64,000 bases of DNA from contig CAXIPT010000005.1 of the NCBI GenBank assembly GCA_964030475.1, forward strand, positions 4,911,020 to 4,975,019, written 5' to 3'. Position numbers and translations under genes: made by a program. The stretch's first letter is position 1, and each line of letters starts with the position of its first letter. The notes beneath the pieces were generated by a model. That model worked only from the letters and a program-made list of their open reading frames with translations. It had not been told where the DNA came from and made no database searches. This DNA is from Tethya wilhelma (Eukaryota; Porifera; Demospongiae; Tethyida; Tethyidae). Of this stretch, positions 10,592 to 21,821 are shown one piece after another.

Positions 10592-12564
10592 TCATGATGT
10601 TTTCTCTGTACTAAAGTTAGTTAGTGCTTCATTCTCTATGTTCACTGTTAGCCACTCTCTCACAAGCTCCCCTCCATTTCTCTCATAGAACTTGATAGCT
10701 TCACTGTTCCAATCCAACACATGCCAATAGATCCGAGCACAGTTAGTCGCTACTGCAACCTGGATTACAAGGGGGGAAAAAGAAATCACCCCCATTTATC
10801 TTGACTCCAGCTGGTTCAATAACAAACCTTTGCACACTCTTTTAGAAGTGCCCTACCAACTCCCATTCCTAATAATATTATTGCAAGTACAATGAATGAT
10901 CAAATTACCATAGAGCCAGAAGTATTGTCAGTCAAAAATTTAATTTTGACCGTTTGCTCCACAAAATGTAAAATACAATATTGACAAATTTACAATTAGT
11001 GATTCATGCATGTGAAAAGCACATGTGTATGTAGTGGTCAAAATATTGACAATTTGAACTTTGACTGTCAAACTGTCCAATTAAAATCCCCGCCAATATT
11101 TCTGGCTATACGGTATACTGTACACCGTATGGTTTTAACTCACTTCTGTACTCTTCTCGCACAAAGAGATCATCCAGGTACATCTGTATCCCATTCCAGG
11201 TGGAATAGCTGAAGCAGTACAAAGCATGCCCAGCTAACTTGGATTCTGATGACTTTCCAACAGATGGTTCAGCAGGATCTAAAAAAAGTTAAGTGATGCT
11301 GTGAATTAATCAATCAGTAGGTAATCTTTATTTCTTACTTTCATTAGATGCTGGGGAGACTTTGTTGTTTATCTCTGCAACTAAAAGACCATAGTGTTTC
11401 TTCTCACCAAAACCATCTTCTAGTAGTTCTGAAAAAAGATGCAAAAAGGAATAACGTATGTTATATTATGTTATGAAGGTAATATACACAGTGTACCCTT
11501 TTCTCCAATTTTGGGTTCGTTTGATTCATTCAAATAATCAGCCAGCAACTACAACAATAAATCATTATAATGTGCTATATGAACACCTGCCAAGTTGCAA
11601 TACCTGAATAAATTGCTTAATTTCAGGGACATCCTCAGCAGCACCTGGTCTAAGTGTCACATGTTTCTTCCAGGTTCCATTGACTTCACTGGCAGCCAGT
11701 TTACTAATGGCATCTCTGTACATCCTCATAGTAAGCAATGGTGGGAATATCACTCCACCTAGTTTCTTGTACAAGTCTATTGCCTTTGTGTTCCAATCCA
11801 ATACCTGGAACTTCAATCTCACTAATCCTTCAGACACAGCTACCTATACACATTCGTAAATGAGGATTTAGCAAGCACAAAATAAGTCAGATTTTCACTA
11901 CAAACCTTGGCACATTCCTTCATTAAAGCAGTTCCTAGTCCCAAATCTAATAATAATGCAATGGAATCAAACCTACTCAGTGTACCTAACAATGGGTGCA
12001 TCAATTTCTCTTACTTCTATATTTCTTTATCACAAACACATCCTCCAGATAGACATATCTTCCAATCCAAGTGGAATAGTTGTAGAAATACAATGCATAG
12101 CCCACAATACGTTCATTCCTTTCCATCTGTTCAGAAAGGAGACCAGATGAGGGTTCCTCTGTAGAAGGATGCAAAGAAATGAGCTGCACATTTACTTTGG
12201 TTGTTGGTCAGCCACACCTATAGTAGCTGATGTTGTTGGTGGAGATTTGAGTTCCGCTACCAATGGAAAGCATAGCCTTTTTTCACCAAAACAATCTCTA
12301 GCAATGTCTAGAACAGAAGAACAAGGTAGATCAATCATTCCTGATCATGTTCTGTGTAGTGTGGTTTACCTTTAGCTTCAAGATGAAGACTATCAGGTTC
12401 ATTTTCATACTCTGCAAGCAACTGAACAGCAAATGGCGAACAGAGGCCTATAAAATATATCCATTAGATGGATAATTGACTGCGTTCACCTGTATGAGCC
12501 AAAGAATTGATGGAGCATCATCCAAAACGGCCTCTCTGACGCATATTTGCTCCTTCCAAGCCAT
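10592..12564 (-). CDS. Two-domain SSAT-like GNAT acetyltransferase, copy 2
   Basis: The best-preserved copy. It starts MAWKEQICVREAVLDDAP at 12564 and ends at 10592. About eleven short exons follow the same plan as its neighbours: domain 1 (about 11905-12564), a fused exon joining the end of domain 1 (FQVLDWNTKAIDLYKKLGG, then TMRMYRDAISKL) to the start of domain 2 (VTLRPGAAEDVPEIKQ) at about 11605-11843, then domain 2 down to WHVLDWNSEAIKFYERNGG in the last exon (10592-10760). The YLEDVFV and YLDDLFV motifs, DLGLGTALMKECAK and GMGVGRALLKECAK are those of spermidine/spermine N1-acetyltransferase-like GNATs; the Q/RxxGxG/A loop is recognisable. Tandem fusion of two SSAT domains differs from the single-domain animal SSAT. 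Polyamine or thialysine acetylation is inferred from the family. Confidence 0.82.
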
Positions 12565-12719
12565 TGTGCAGTGTTGTAGTGTGTTGAACTAGCTCATACA
12601 CGTGGCCCGTGGGCTCTTGATCTTAGCTTGAATGAAACGACCACTTACCAGCCCCCAAAATTGTGTGGTTACAAACCATAAAACCAAACCAAAAAGTCAT
12701 ACTTTCTCTGTACTAAAGC

Positions 12720-14594
12720 TAACTAGTGCTTCATTATGCATACTTCATTCTCTATGTACACTGTCAGCCACTCTTTCACGAGCTTCCCTCCGTTTCTCTC
12801 ATAGAACTTGACAGCTTCACTGTTCCAATCCCAGACACTTGCCAATAAATCCGAGAACAGTTAGTAGCTACTGCAACCTATGAGCACACACAAACTTCAC
12901 CTCTTCTAGTACATTATAAATATAACTAGCAATAAAATTCTGAATCCAGTTGGTGTAACAACAAACCTTTGCACATTCTTTCAGAAGTGCCCGACCAACT
13001 CCCATTCCTAAGACATTATTATAAAACATAGATCACTTCAGATTCAGGTATATATAGCCTCATGCCCAGGCCTTCCCCCTCTTTGCATAATCATTAGCCA
13101 GGAGAAAGACCAAGAGAGAAGCCCGGGAAAGAGGCTAGATTAGGCATGTACTGCAGTAAACTTACTTCTGTACTCTTCTCGCACAAAGAGATCATCCAGG
13201 TACATCTGTATCCCATCCCAGGTGGAATAGCTGAAGCTGTACAAAGCATGTCCAGCTAACTTGGATTCCAGTGGCTTTGGTTCAATGGAATCTAATAATC
13301 AATGGAAAAAAAGTGACAGTAATTCAATTAAAGAGACAATATAATTATAATAATATTATGCTATGTTCTTACTTTCACTAGATGCTGAAGATAGCTTGTT
13401 TATCTCTGCAACTAAAAGCCCATAGTGTTTCTTTCCTCCAAAACCATCTTGTAGCATAACTGCAAAAAAGAATAAAGATCACCAATAATATTATTATCAA
13501 TGAAGAAGACAAACTTTGTAAAGACACACCTTTTTCTTCAGTTTTGGGTTCATTTGACTCATCCAAATAATCAGCAAGCAACTATCATGGCCAATCAAAG
13601 ATAATTATGCTTATGAATACCTGTTAAGTTACAATACCTGTATTAACTGTTTAACTTCAGGGATATCCCCGGGAACTGCTGGTCTGAGTGTTACACGGTC
13701 TTTCCAAATTCCTTTGACTTCACTTGTGGCCAGTTTGGTGATGGCATCTTTGTACATTCTCATTGTAAGCATCTTTGAGCTTATCACTCCACCTAGTTTC
13801 TTGTACAAGTCTATTGCCTTTGTGTTCCAATCCAATACCTGGAACTTCAACCTCGTTAATCCTTCAGACACAGCTACCTACGCACACATAATGTAAATGT
13901 AACAGTTTCCACCATGAAACCATAATCTATAGCAAAACAAACCTTGGCACATTCTCTCATTAAAGCAGTTGCTAATCCTAAATCTAATGATGTAATGGAA
14001 TCATACACAGATCAGATAATGGGTGCATCAATTTCTCTTACTTCTATATTTCTTTATCACAAACACATCCTCCAGATAGACATATCTTCCAATCCAAGCT
14101 GAATAGTTGTAGAAGTACAATGCATAGCCCACAATGCGTTCATTCCTTTCCATCTTTTCAGAAGGGAGACCAGATGAGGGTTCCTCTGTAGAAGGATGCA
14201 ATAAAATGAGTTGCTTACATGAAAGCTTTGGTTTGGTCAGCCACACCTTTAGTAGCTGATGTTGGTGGTGATTTGAGTTCAGCTACTAATGGAAAGCAGA
14301 GCCTTCTTTCACCAAAACAATCTCTAGCAATGTCTAGGACAGAAGAACAAGGTAGATCATTCCTTATGTTTTGTGAGCTGTGTGTGGTTTACCTTTAGCT
14401 TCAAGATGAAGACTGTCAGGTTCATTTTCATACTCTGCAAGCAACTGAATGCCCAACAGAGGCCTATAAAATATACCATTAGATAGATAATTGACTGTAT
14501 TCACCTGTATGAGCCAAAGAATTGATGGAGCATCATTCAAAACGGCCTCTCTGATGGAAATTTGCTCCTTCCAAGCCATTGCCACGGTCTGCAT
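12720..14594 (-). CDS. Two-domain SSAT-like GNAT acetyltransferase, copy 1 (C-terminal frameshift)
   Basis: Same gene plan as copy 2, starting with MAWKEQISIREAVLNDAP (ATG at 14579; an in-frame ATG also lies at 14594). Domain 1 exons run from about 14594 to 13943. The domain junction exon (about 13640-13877) ends FQVLDWNTKAIDLYKKLGG...TMRMYKDAITKL and starts domain 2 (VTLRPAVPGDIPEVKQ). Domain 2 includes KHYGLLVAEINKLSS and YLDDLFVREEYRS. The last exon reads IYWQVSGIGTVK: compared with its paralogues it carries two extra bases (CAAGTGTCTGGG against CAAGTCTGGG) that destroy the WNSEAIKFYERNGG segment and give a premature stop. The C-terminal domain is therefore probably non-functional, or this is a sequencing or haplotype variant. 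The same frameshift recurs in the inverted copy at 17.5 kb. Confidence 0.75.
13068..13140. mobile_element. Short TAGCCTC...GAGGCTA fold-back element in a GNAT intron
   Basis: Ends TAGCCTCATGCCCAGGC and GCCCGGGAAAGAGGCTA are inverted repeats of the same family as the element at 5671-5820. It lies inside an intron of GNAT copy 1. No clear target duplication. Confidence 0.65.
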
Positions 14595-14789
14595 GCCGAT
14601 TTAGCCAGATCGCAGAGTCAATGCTGCGCGCGGACACTTAACATAATTATTACGTACGTTTAAGTTACAATGACGTCATTTAAGTTGCTGATCAATCGAC
14701 CAATCAAATGTTAGGAAAAAATTTCAAATTTCAAAATCAGCTGTGCAGCACAAATTTTCCACACCGCTTTCTCTTCCACGAACCAAACC

Positions 14790-16366
14790 ATGGATAAAGA
14801 TGCAAGATTAAACGACCTCATACGACTGAAGCAAGTCCCTTCTGCTCCACTAGAAAGATGGCAAATGATGCCTACAAGGTCAAAGAGCAGCACGACGTTT
14901 TCAAACAAGCCAACACTTTCTGACTCACCAAGATTGTCCCGGACAAGAACAGACTCTCCTTTACGTCCTTGTCAACCAAATGCCCAACTAAGAACTCCAG
15001 AGTCTAGCAGACTCGCCATCAAATACAAGAAATCCCCCAAAATTAGAGGACGTCACACACCCAGTAAGACTCCTGGACATGTCACTTCTACAAGAAAGAG
15101 GTCACCTCCAAAGTCGAACAAGAAAAAGACACCTGGAAGAAATGGACAGACTCCTTCGGGATGCAGGTTCATACCAAACAGGTCAGTTCCACCCAACATA
15201 GATAAGGTAGTTTTCTAGTCGATTTTTTTATCCAATGCTGCTGCTTTGGTTCACAGAAGTACCACAGATATGGAGTACAGTTCATTTTTGCTTCGTGACA
15301 AAGACACCCAGAACCAAGAGAATGAAGAGGAGGCGAGTCCCACAAGAGAGGAGTACAAGCAGGAGCTACTGAAGGCCCTCTCCAAGAGCAGAGGAAGGAG
15401 GCAAAGAGGGGTGCTGTCCTTCAGACCAAACACCACATGTACACCAGGCTCAAGTAAGACAATAGTTAATATTCTATTCTAGCCTCGAACCTGGGCTCTC
15501 CCCTTTGATCTACACTAACAGTTAAAGAGGAGAAAAGAAAAAAAAGGAGGAGAGCCTGCGTATGAGGCTAATTCTATTTCATTTGGCTACACTGTACTTT
15601 ATACTGGGACCATACTTGTAAATTTCCACATTGATGAATCACTCTGGTTATACCTTGATGTTTATCTCATAATTTGTTGCTTGGATATTTTTGCCTCTAT
15701 TAAATAGGTTTTTGTTATAAGTCAGCTTGTGTACAAGTTGTGTTTGATGATTTGGATTTACTCCCGACAGGTTCTCTCCTCAACTACACTGGTGACATGA
15801 GTGCCTCTCTCAATGGAAGTCATTTGAGGAGCTCAAACAGGAAGTCCATGAAGAAAAGCTCGCGCCGTGGTCCCATCACATCCGACAAGATACTAGATGC
15901 ACCATCACTGATATCAGACTACTGTAAGTCAGAGCCAGCTTCTAAGTATTAATAAAGTGGAATTTTTCTGGTTATTTTATTTATTTACTTTAAATTTTAT
16001 TATTTTTTTTTCAAAATATAGGCTCCAATCTCTAGTTAGTAATACTTAAAATATTGTGTTGTTTTTCATGACAGATCTCAACACACTCTCTTGGGGTAAG
16101 AACAACAAAGTTGCCATTGGTTTGGGACCCACTGTCTTCCTCTGGAACGCCACTGATGGCTCTGTGCAACAGCTCATGGAGATGAGCTCGGAGGGAGAGT
16201 ATGTCTCCAGTGTCTCTTGGGCCGGGAACGGGAAGTACCTGGCCATCGGTAGCAGCACTGCCGCTGTGCAGCTGTGGGACGTGGAGAAAGAGAGGAAGAT
16301 TCGTACAATGGGAGGGCACAGCGATAGAGTGGGAGTGCTGGCATGGAACAAACACACACTGACCAG
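14790..16366 (+). CDS. CDC20: CDC20/Fizzy APC/C activator, copy A, 5' half only
   Basis: Four exons join in phase: 14790-15181, 15257-15453, 15771-15923, 16075-16366. They encode the N-terminal regulatory region and the first WD40 blades of CDC20, the mitotic co-activator of the anaphase-promoting complex and target of the spindle checkpoint. The C-box appears as CRFIPNR straddling the first intron, followed by [12 protein letters not shown] as in animal CDC20. [20 protein letters not shown] and the WD repeat ending [10 protein letters not shown] follow. After the exon ending at 16366 the next CDC20 exon is absent: an N at 16527 joins unrelated GNAT sequence. The rest exists in the near-identical copy at 58.2-63.5 kb. 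Most likely this is the other haplotype or a duplicated contig rather than a truncated gene. Confidence 0.92.
15480..15582. mobile_element. TAGCCTCG-type fold-back element in CDC20 intron 2
   Basis: Arms TAGCCTCGAACCTGGGCTCTCC and GGAGAGCCTGCGTATGAGGCTA flank a short A-rich loop. Flanks are ATTCTATTC on the left and ATTCTATTT on the right, a 9-bp target duplication with one mismatch; the other CDC20 copy has ATTCTATTC on its right side. Confidence 0.78.
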
Positions 16367-16527
16367 GTGAGCCTCAGAGGGATAGCTCTGTCAAGGGAGA
16401 GCCTAGGAACAAGGCTGGTGTAGCTTTATTTGAGTCTTTCCACTCTATTGATAAATCCCCTATAGTTCCAAGATGCAAAAATCTTTGTAGATTAGATTTA
16501 GATTTAGTTACTGTATGAGGCCAGTTN

Positions 16528-17970
16528 TATGCTATTCTAGTCTCTCATACCAACCATTCTTTGTGCAGTGCCTTCTAAGCCAGCCTCTAGTACTGATACA
16601 AACAGCAAGCGTCCAAAGCTTGCTGGCTTTGTTTTGTATTCCTTTGGATACCTTCTTTCAGAAGGTAGACAAATGTATATTGATAGTCTGTTTGTGAGAG
16701 AAGAGTACAGGGAGTTGAATCTTGAGAGATTACTGTTGAAAGAATGTGCAAAGGTTGGTTCAGTTCACAACTATAATGTCATGCTAGTAAGCTAGTTAAT
16801 TTTTGATCTCCACACAGGTTGCAGTAGCTACTAACTGTGCTCGGATCTATTGGCATGTGTGGGATGGGAACAGTGAAGCTATCAAGTTCTATGAGAGAAA
16901 TGGAGGAGAGCTTGAGAAAGAATGGTTAGTAGTGAACATGGACAGAGACTCACTAGCAAACTTTATCACAAAGTGAGTCTGACACAGGAGTCACAATGAA
17001 TGTACATACATTATTGTTAAGTTCATGAGCACCACATCAAATCTTTTTTGCTAGTGTTTTATTTTTTTGTTTTATTTTATTGTACACTCAGTATTTTTTT
17101 TTTTCCTTGTGGATGTAAAAGATGCATAACCCCTGACATGTGGATTGCAGCCTATCTGCTATCAGAGTGTTCTTACAGCCATACACAGTTGCAGCTTGAT
17201 AGTTAACTATATAGTAGCTCACAAATCACTACTAGTATGCCAAATACAAACTGCTGTAAAGCTTTATGGTTCATGCTAGCAACAAACCCGCGTAAGAACC
17301 CTTGCTGCGCATGCGCAGTCGTCCAGAGCGGCCAGCGCAGCTACGTGCGCCGCAGCCCCTACAAACACGTAGCAGCGCTGCAGCACAACTAAGATCATTA
17401 TTTACTACCAGACATTTAGGTTGCAGCAGCTACTAACTTAGCCTCGTCTCCATGCCTGGGGACGAGGCTACTACTAACTGTTCTCGGATTTATTGGCAAG
17501 TGTCTGGGATTGGAACAGTGAAGCTGTCAAGTTCTATGAGAGAAACGGAGGGAAGCTCGTGAAAGAGTGGCTGACAGTGTACATAGAGAATGAAGTATGC
17601 ATAATGAAGCACTAGTTAGCTTTAGTACAGAGAAAGTATGACTTTTTGGTTTGGTTTTATGGTTTGTAACCACACAATTTTGGGGGCTGGTAAGTGGTCG
17701 TTTCATTCAAGCTAAGATCAAGAGCCCACGGGCCACGTGTATGAGCTAGTTCAACACACTACAACACTGCACAATGGCTTGGAAGGAGCAAATATGCGTC
17801 AGAGAGGCCGTTTTGGATGATGCTCCATCAATTCTTTGGCTCATACAGGTGAACGCAGTCAATTATCCATCTAATGGATATATTTTATAGGCCTCTGTTC
17901 GCCATTTGCTGTTCAGTTGCTTGCAGAGTATGAAAATGAACCTGATAGTCTTCATCTTGAAGCTAAAGGT
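16528..17970 (+). pseudogene. Misplaced inverted contig of the GNAT cluster
   Basis: Bounded by Ns at 16527 and 17971. 16568-16758 and 16818-16975 encode the second half of a GNAT domain on the plus strand (PKLAGFVLYSFGY, YIDSLFVREEYRE, LLLKECAK, then WHVWDGNSEAIKFYERNGG to a TGA). 17421-17640 is a last-exon copy with the same 2-bp frameshift as copy 1, interrupted by a 32-bp insertion (17439-17470). 17774-17970 is the start of another copy (MAWKEQICVREAV). From about 17480 to 17970 it is essentially the reverse complement of 12370-12860, so this is a second-haplotype or misassembled piece rather than an extra locus. Confidence 0.8.
17439..17470. mobile_element. 32-bp minimal fold-back insertion with 9-bp TSD
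   Basis: A palindrome with ends TAGCCTCGTC and GACGAGGCTA sits between two copies of CTACTAACT (17430-17438 and 17471-17479). The uninterrupted paralogues have a single CTACTAACT here, so this is a clean insertion in a GNAT exon. Confidence 0.9.
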
Positions 17971-17971
17971 N

Positions 17972-18590
17972 AGTGGCTAGCAGTGAACATGGACAGAGAC
18001 TCACTAGCAAACTTCATCACAAAATGAGTCACAAGAGCCACAATGAATGTACATATAAGTCATTGATAAGTTCAGTGCCAGGTGCATATCTATGCATGTA
18101 CACACAATATTGACATGTATCTGATAGAGGTGCAAACTAACTACAGTAACCCTTGTTGCTCAAGTGTATATAGTTCCTGTAAATTAATACATGAAGGTAG
18201 AAGCTGGTTTGAAACTTGAAAGTATACGGTTAAAATTAAGGTCCCTGACACAGTAGTTGAATGTTGAAGGAGCATCTGTCATCATTGATTGAGAACATCT
18301 GAACAATATTCAATCATGAATGTTGATAAAAATTGTAGTACTGGATCTATTGTGTGATTGTTTATTGTATCAACAACCACAACCAATTGTGGAATAAGGT
18401 CAAGGCATAAGGTAATCCAGCCCCACCCACTCATGTGATTGACCATTAACTGCTGAGCAAACGTTCACTTGGACACATCAACTAAGAAAATGTAAGAAGT
18501 AGGCATGGTTTGACTAGCTCAAATTTTTGTACAATATCTCTAACATGTATCTGATAGAATAAAAAATAATAATAGTTTAAATCCAAATTA
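17972..18590. other. GNAT 3'-end relic then non-coding sequence
   Basis: 17972-18072 is the reverse complement of about 8640-8740: the tail of GNAT copy 3 ending DRDSLANFITK plus its 3' flank. It then diverges. The remainder up to the kinase gene shows no recognisable exon. A start exon for the kinase may be hidden here, but I could not define one. Confidence 0.6.
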
Positions 18591-18592
18591 TT

Positions 18593-21507
18593 ATGAACTA
18601 TCTTTCTCTTATTAGGCAAGGATTATTCAGAGAATTTGAACCTTATACTCTGAGTAGTGTACAAGTCACTGATAGAGAGTTAGGACGTGGCTCCTATGCT
18701 GCTGTTGTGGAGATCGAGTACAGAGGATTGAAATGTGCTGGCAAGAAGATCCATCAAGTCTTTGTTGAACAAGGACATGAGGCTTAGCAACTGCGTCGAT
18801 TTGCTGAAGAGTGTCGTCTACTCAATCAAGTAAGACATCCAAATGTGGTCCAATTTCTTGGAGTCCATTTTGAGAACCATGCGGCCATACCCATCCTGGT
18901 GATGGAGTTCCTCCCTACTAACCTGAGCGGCTGTATCAAACAATATGGCATTCTATCCAAGGAGATCAACTACTCCATTCTTCACGATGTGTCGTTGGGC
19001 CTCTGTTACCTCCACAATCAAACCCCACCCATTGTACACCGAGATCTTTCTACAAACAATGTTCTCCTTAGCTCCAACATGACGGCAAAGATCTCTGATT
19101 TGGGTGTGGCCAGGATTCTCAATCTCACTCCTCTCCAGATGAGTCATATGACTGAAATCCCTGGCACTCCTACCTATATGCCTCCCGAGGTAATGATAGC
19201 TGACCCAAAGTACAACACGAGTGTAGACCTCTTTTCATATGGAATCATGATGATTCACGTCTTCAGTGGACAATGGCCACACCCTAAAGTTGGACCGAAT
19301 CGTATAGGACCTGATGATGGATTAATCCCTGTTTCAGAAGCTGAACGACGTGAGGAGTACCTCCGTACCATTGGTCAGGACCACCCTCTGATGGACCTCA
19401 TTCTGAAGTGTGTCAGTAATAACCCAAAACGGAGAGGAAACATTGTTGAAATTGTCGAGCGACTAAAAGATGCAGTGGTCCATTTCCCTCTGTCTTTTTC
19501 CAACAAAGTGGAAATGTTGAGTCGAATTGAAGCTCTGGAAGAAGAGAAGAATGGTTTGGTAGCTGACGGTGTGCGAAAAGATGAAGAGATTGAACAGGAG
19601 AAGAAGATAATTGAAGATTTGGAAGACAAAGTTGAACATTTAAAGCTAGCACACTCAACGGAAGTTGAACAGCTACAATCAGAAGTGAGAGATGTGGCTG
19701 CACAAGTAGTGATGATCACTAGTGAGAAGCAAGGTATTGAAACTGAAAATGAAGTTCATAAAAGATCAATTGAAACTGAGAAAGAAGCTCGCAGAAAATC
19801 AGTTGAATCAAACAAAAGACTAAAATCAGAAGTTGACTCATTAAAATTAGAAGTTACACAAGTAAATGCTGTTCTTACTTCAAAGGAACAAGAGCTAGCC
19901 ACAATGAGTGTCTCTCTCTCCAGAAAGGACTCAGAGATTGCCTCCAAGAAGACTGCTCTGACTCAGAAAGATGATAGGATCAAGAGTTTGAATGACCAGC
20001 TCACAAGAACCAGGGAGTACCTGACTTCAAAACCTCAGGTGAATTACAATACATTATGCTATATAATATTATCATAGTCTCGCGTAGCCAGACCCCTTTC
20101 GCTCCGCCTTGCGTAGCCAGACCCCTTTCGCTCCGCCTATATGGTATATAGGCGGAGCGAAAGGGGTCTGATATATAGGCGGAGTGAAAGGGGTCTGGCT
20201 ACGCGAGACTAATATTATCATTGCCAATCATATGTACCTCAGTAATCTGCCATACCTTCTCACTGATAGATGCAAAGTTACATTTTTTTCCCCGTCCAAA
20301 TGATACGTTCAATTGATCTAGTCACTAGCTGACATTGTGCCACAACTCCTCTAGTTAAGCCATTAGTCTAACATAAAATTATTATAATTATAAATTTAAA
20401 AAGTATGTACAAAATTCTGAATCAGAAGCAGAGCCAGACATGCTGAGTGGCTGGCACTTTGCTGAGAGAGTCCTATGCAGCAGTGTTCATTGCATGCATA
20501 CATGTATGTTCCCATGATGGTGTCATAAGTTAAATTGCATTAATTTTATTATTCACCAGCCATTGCAGGCTAAGATTGCATGGCAGCAGTGTACAGACCT
20601 TGACCTTTCTATGACTGCTGGTGGTGGACAGACGACTGTTATCAATAACAGAGTGTACTATGGCGGTTTTAGCACAGACAGAGTATATGAATGTACTGTC
20701 TACTGTTATGATCTTTCCCAAGACACATGGAGCCCACTACTACCACTACCTGTCAGGTACTTTGGTCTGGGACAAGTGAAAGGACAACTGGTGAGTCTTG
20801 GAGGTGAGAGGACCGCTGATTGGGAAGTATCTAATGCAATGTATGTGTTTGATGAGAAATCTGAGAAATGGAAGCAATCGGTTTCCTCAATGCCTACTGC
20901 TAGACACTCACTAACTGTTGTCAGCCATCCCTCAGCTCTTATTGTAGCAGGAGGAAATACAGAACATGATGACACTGATGTTGTTGAAATATTTAACACA
21001 GAGACATCAAAATGGCTCAGAGCTGATCGACTACCAACACCATGCCGAATCATGTCAACAGTGATCGTCAAAAATACGTGCTATCTAGTTGGTGGCTTCA
21101 AACACCCATACAGACTGAATCAAGCACTATGTGTATCAGTGAATGAACTGCTTCCCAATGCCACACCTCTCAACCAAGCTCCACCTCATGGCACAACTGA
21201 TACCTGTATTTCTGTCTGGAAGCAGCTAGCAGACACTCCGACTTATAACTCAACTGCAGCTGTAATGGGCAAGACTGTTCTCACTATTGGAGGAAGGGAT
21301 GATGTAGAATATGGAAAGGTTCAATGTTCAGTCCATATGTACTCTCCCTCTATCAACTCCTGGATCTACATCTCTGATCTACCAGCACCACGACATAGAC
21401 CAGCCACTGCAGTGTTGTCACCAACAGAGATCCTAGTGATTGGAGGGTGGGATGATGGTTGGAAGAACACTGTCTATAAAGGCACACTAAGTGTAGTAGG
21501 TATGTAG
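18593..21507 (+). CDS. TKL-type kinase, coiled coil and kelch-repeat fusion (in-frame TAG)
   Basis: Two exons, 18593-20038 and 20560-21507, join in phase to about 797 codons. Residues about 20-290 form a protein kinase domain: glycine loop GRGSYAAVVE, a Lys in CAGKKI, HRDLSTNNVLL catalytic loop, DLG in place of DFG, and GTPTYMPPE in the activation segment. Residues about 305-475 are a long Glu/Lys-rich coiled coil. The second exon encodes about six kelch repeats with GG doublets (YGGF, LGGE, AGGN, VGGF, IGGR, IGGW) that should close a beta-propeller. A TAG stop at 18785-18787 interrupts the kinase N-lobe in the right frame, with clean coding on both sides (GHEA, then QLRRFAEECRLLNQ). The gene is either a young pseudogene or carries a base error. 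The ATG at 18593 overlaps a possible 3' splice site (TTATTAG), so the true start may lie upstream. Confidence 0.82.
20075..20211. mobile_element. 137-bp palindromic MITE in the kinase-kelch intron
   Basis: Ends TAGTCTCGCGTAGCCAGACC and its complement at the right, with internal repeats of 'cccctttcgctccgcc'. Bordered by the 9-bp direct repeat ATATTATCA (20066-20074, 20212-20220). The terminal TAG...CTA and 9-bp duplication match the TAGCCTCG family, but the internal sequence differs. Confidence 0.88.
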
Positions 21508-21595
21508 TCATTGACAATTTTTTTAATGTTTAAATTTTCACAGTATTGCTATCCAGTCTTGTCAGAGTAGATAATAATTGTACAATATTCAGTAA

Positions 21596-21790
21596 TTTTT
21601 GGCATGTCTGGGATGGGAATAGTGAAGACTATCAAGTTCTATAAGAGGACTAAGTGAGGAGTGGTGGCGAGCTTGCGAGAGAGTAGCTAGCAGTGAACAT
21701 AGACAGAGACTCACTATAACAAACTTTATCACAAAAGGAGAGCTCGTAAAGGAGTGGCTGACAGTGAACATAGAGAATGAAGCACTTCCG
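21596..21790 (+). pseudogene. Decayed GNAT last-exon fragment
   Basis: Bases such as 'tggcatgtctgggatgggaatagtgaag' match the last GNAT exon (WHVWDGNSE...) of the 8.7-14.6 kb cluster, but with deletions, stops and a second partial copy of the tail (GELVKEWLTVNIENE). It abuts an N at 21821. Confidence 0.75.
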
Positions 21791-21821
21791 CCACCTTTGC
21801 AATCATAGGAGCCTTCTCTGN

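Noticed and set aside
16032..16357. Long open frames antisense to CDC20 WD40 exon 4
   Set aside because: Shadows of the coding exon; the same pair appears antisense to copy B at 62030-62394.
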